Positions 61,501 to 64,000 of a stretch of DNA of 64,000 nt are shown piece by piece (the stretch's first letter is position 1; the number at the start of each line of letters is the position of its first letter). The notes under the pieces were generated by a model. The model was not told the DNA's origin, did not search any database, and was given only the letters and a program-made list of their open reading frames with translations. A program made the position numbers and the translations under genes. The DNA is taken from the NCBI GenBank assembly GCA_000727475.1, contig KL647290.1:1672910-1736909 (forward strand), written 5' to 3'. Source of the DNA: Sarcocystis neurona (Eukaryota; Apicomplexa; Conoidasida; Eucoccidiorida; Sarcocystidae).

Positions 61501-64000
61501 GCATCACGTTCGGTGTATCGATATGATCCCATACACCTATATAGAAATACATACATGTAGATATGCGTGAATACGTATCCTACGTGCATGTATATATATA
61601 CATGTATGCATATATATGTATTCATGCATACACACGGCTGTGTGGTGCACGTGTGGATAAATACATGGACATGGATGAGTGCACTACGTACATATTTCTA
61701 CACGCGCTTACACGTCTCTGTGGCTCTACAAATCTATACGTGTGCGTCAGACGCACAACATACTGCTGCCGGAAGTCTTCACTTGTAGTCTTCCCACAAG
61801 AACGCCAGTGAAAAAAGCTTCGTGAAGGAACTCTCAGCGTGGTCGCTGACTGCGGTCGCACCATCTTTTCGTGGGCATACGCGTGCATGTAGTAGTGAAT
61901 AACACCTACAAATATATGCGTGTGTGGATGAACGTGCAGGGCTATTTTGGTAGCACCCATATGGATATACATTCGCACGTGAACCAGAATTTCCTCGATG
62001 GACGCGTTTGTATGCAGACACTGCGTTGATGTCTGTGTGGTGTACGTACAGCGCGACTGCCGCATGCAGCGCTTTGACACGGCGCAGAAAACGTGGACCC
62101 CAAAGCCGCCGCTGGACGGAAGAGTGCAAGTCGTCGCATCCAAAGTAATGTATCAAGATAAAAAGTCACGAGAAAGACCTCTGTAGAACTGCAAGAAATG
62201 AAAAATCCGAAAGACGTTTGTAGATTTGCGAGGAGCCCACGTTATTAGGGAGAGGTAGACACACACATACATCAGTATACATATATATAGTCTATGTATT
62301 CGCGTGTCAGCCTGCACGCTGCTTGATACTGCACGACGACAGGGTGGATCGACTTCCGAACTTCTCCGTTTGTGTGTATGTGTGTGTGTGTATGACCAAG
62401 GATCTCGTTTAATCTTCCCTACAGCTTCCGTCTTCGAAAATATAAACTTTTTGCCCCTTTTCCCGCATCTTGTACCGTCTTGAGAAGTCCGAGGTTTGTT
62501 TGTGCGAAACAAGCTTGAAGCCTTGGCTAGAGCCGAGCATATGTCTGCTGTACAGGAGAAATCTGTGGTGAAGTGTTGATTTCGCGGTGTGAATCGCCCT
62601 GCTGCGGCGGGCGTCGGAGTGGCAGAGAACTCCTGTGGAAACGTCTTGGTGAACCATCTATTCAACTACACGCCACCTTGTCTACGAATATATTTATGTA
62701 TGCCCGTGCGTGCGCGTAAGCCGATGGGTATCCACGTATCCCAGAGATTTGTAGAGGCCCTATCTGAAATAGGGAGACGTGTCCCATCTTTGCCGTTTGC
62801 TGTTGGTGCCTCGTTGAGGTAATTTTTATTACGGTGTACGCCCATGTGGACGGTTTTATTTTGTGAATTCTGTTGTTGCAGAAGGATGGAGAGGGCACGT
62901 GCCGCGTTGTCTTTTTCGTGCACCGGACGGGGAAGCTGCAGTTGAACACCCCCCTCTTTCCCAACGCAGACTACCATGCTCCAGTGGATAGGTCTCGCCA
63001 GCAACACGCCGCCAGCTTCGGTGCTGGTGCTGCTTTTCCTTCTGCTGCTGCGAAAGATGGCAGCAGCAAAGATTCCGAAGCCCAAGCACAGGATACCGCT
63101 GCGGCAGCAGAAAAACGCAATCTGCTGCCAAAAAAATTGAACACCGCCGAGTTCCTTGGCCTCAAGCTAGATGCGGGTATGTATCACCCACATAAGCACA
63201 CGTGTATGTGTGTGTATCTATCTGTATACGTTTATTTACTTCTGCACAGCCCAGTTGATGAAAAGCTGTATGCGGGTCTTAACCACTCACATATGAATAT
63301 TAGTGTGGATGAACGGATGTGTATGTATGTGTATTAATGTGTTTCTTTATGTGTATATGACAGAGTATATATACGTGTACATGTATATATGGATATATAT
63401 GTACATATATGTAAACACACGTACAACTACGTGAACCAGCACAGAGCAGCAAGCGTGCAAGTCCGAGCAAAGAACTAGTTTCGGCTGTTCGTGTTTCTGC
63501 TGTAGTGGTAGTAGCAGCTGCCTTGTGTTTCTTTTTTGGCAGCTGCCTTGTGCTTCTTTTTTGGCGGCTGCTCTTACAGGTCCAGCTTTTCTTCCGGTTG
63601 TTCGTGGCGCCGCTCTTAAAGGTGTGCCCCTCTCTTCCTTTCCCCCTGGTGTTGCTGCTGAAGATGACACTTGGCTCGTATGGGTTCCTCCTCCTACTGG
63701 TGCAGTAGAGAACAAGCCCCCCCATTGTTCCGCGTGCCGCTGCTGCTGCTACTACTGGCGAGGAGGGACGAGAAGGCATTGTAGCTGTTGTGCTGTGCTG
63801 CGGCTGCTGTTGTGTCAATTTCGCAGAAAGCAGCAAAGACACCACGCTGTACCGGGTGAGATTTGGAAGCGACGAAAAGTGCTCCGAGTTCCTCGAGCTG
63901 GTGAATGAGAAGAAAAAGCAAGGCAGAAGCAGCGGCCCCAGCGCAGGTGCAAGTTCTTCTAGCAGAAGTACTGCAAGTGGCACCGACAGCAGCAGCAGCG
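55597..64000 (+). CDS. Nup50/Nup2-like nucleoporin with Ran-binding domain, partial
   Basis: Exons with agreeing phases: 55597-55832, 57392-57608, 58036-58248, 59468-59762, 60996-61030, 62052-62144, 62882-63176, 63827 to beyond 64000. The first coding exon was not identified. The first listed exon has GVKRKQALDPHLLRD, like the N-terminal KR..A..L..RD signature of Nup50/Nup2 that contacts importin-alpha. The middle is Ala/Ser/Gly/Pro-rich with a few F-containing units (GLFSSAF, SLFGSTLF, SLFAG), a poor FG-type region. The C-terminus is a RanBP1-type PH-like domain: EDEDVLFTD, RMQRFDTAQKTW, CRVVFFVHRTGKLQLN, then LYRVRFGSDEKCSEFLELV. The GKLQLNTPLFPN strand fits Nup50 better than RanBP1. An Ala/Ser-rich insert of about 50 residues lies between its strands. 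The family works at the nuclear pore basket in cargo release and Ran binding. The right end is cut by the window. Confidence 0.72.
57312..57382. repeat. CTG/TGC-rich triplet tract upstream of a Nup50-like exon
   Basis: Imperfect GCTGCTGTTGCTG-type repeats end about 10 nt before the acceptor at 57391. The same arrangement is seen in front of several RPB2 exons. Confidence 0.65.
58556..58612. repeat. Paired (TA)n microsatellites in a Nup50-like intron
   Basis: TA runs at 58562-58580 and 58592-58606, separated by CACACGTACATG, in the intron between the exons ending at 58248 and starting at 59468. Confidence 0.7.
60872..60889. repeat. (AC)n microsatellite in a Nup50-like intron
   Basis: Eighteen bases of AC repeat, followed by a CTG-rich stretch (60897-60955) that leads up to the exon acceptor at 60995. 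Confidence 0.75.
63509..63568. repeat. Two-copy 29-30-bp tandem repeat in the last Nup50-like intron
   Basis: GCAGCTGCCTTGTG(T/C)TTC followed by TTTTTTGGC occurs twice in tandem, the third unit breaking down into GGCTGCTC. Intronic. Confidence 0.55.

Noticed and set aside
1..64000. Telomeric TTTAGGG arrays, transposons, organelle or rRNA inserts
   Set aside because: Looked for and not seen; no reverse transcriptase, integrase or transposase motifs in the translated frames.

Overview
The window is nuclear DNA from a protist, most probably a coccidian apicomplexan of the Eimeria/Cyclospora type. The reasons are many introns with canonical GT..AG ends, homopolymeric Ala/Gly/Ser tracts encoded by GCA/GGA/AGC triplet runs inside conserved housekeeping proteins, secreted paralog families, and alternating stretches with and without dense (TA)n, (TG)n and (CTG)n repeats. 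Such alternation of repeat-rich and repeat-poor chromosome segments is known from Eimeria. The species cannot be fixed from sequence alone. No bacterial operon, rRNA, tRNA, CRISPR array or transposon was recognised.

Layout. Positions 1-4140 (+) hold the 3' part of a gene for an endonuclease/exonuclease/phosphatase (EEP) superfamily protein, here EEP1; its 5' end lies outside the window. Positions 4.1-9.7 kb show no supportable gene. Positions 9762-31366 (+) hold a complete gene for RPB2, the second-largest subunit of RNA polymerase II. I reconstructed it as 14 exons whose phases all agree (4188 nt, 1395 aa); only about one fifth of its 21.6 kb is coding and the introns are full of microsatellites. 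Positions 31.4-55.6 kb are mostly free of microsatellites. This stretch holds two more EEP paralogs on the minus strand (EEP2, 34048-37455, 578 aa; EEP3, 43443-46571, 576 aa), an apparent EEP relic on the plus strand (about 37.4-37.97 kb), a diverged tandem repeat at the 3' end of EEP2, and a single-exon gene for an unknown 755-residue secreted protein (46928-49195, +) divergent from EEP3. Positions 55.6-64.0 kb (+) return to repeat-rich sequence and hold a Nup50/Nup2-like nucleoporin with a C-terminal Ran-binding domain, running off the right edge.

How the genes fit together. RPB2 and the nucleoporin are housekeeping genes of transcription and nuclear transport. The EEP proteins and the 755-residue protein carry N-terminal hydrophobic signal segments (EEP1's is outside the window) and are probably exported or delivered to secretory compartments. 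EEP2 and EEP3 have the same six-exon structure with the same phases, and EEP1 shares it where visible, so the three arose by gene duplication. The EEP motifs (QE, KGFVG, GTH, GDxN, FLDR, S/GDH) resemble the inositol-polyphosphate 5-phosphatase/neutral sphingomyelinase side of the superfamily; the substrate is unknown. This secreted family is the least ordinary thing in the window.
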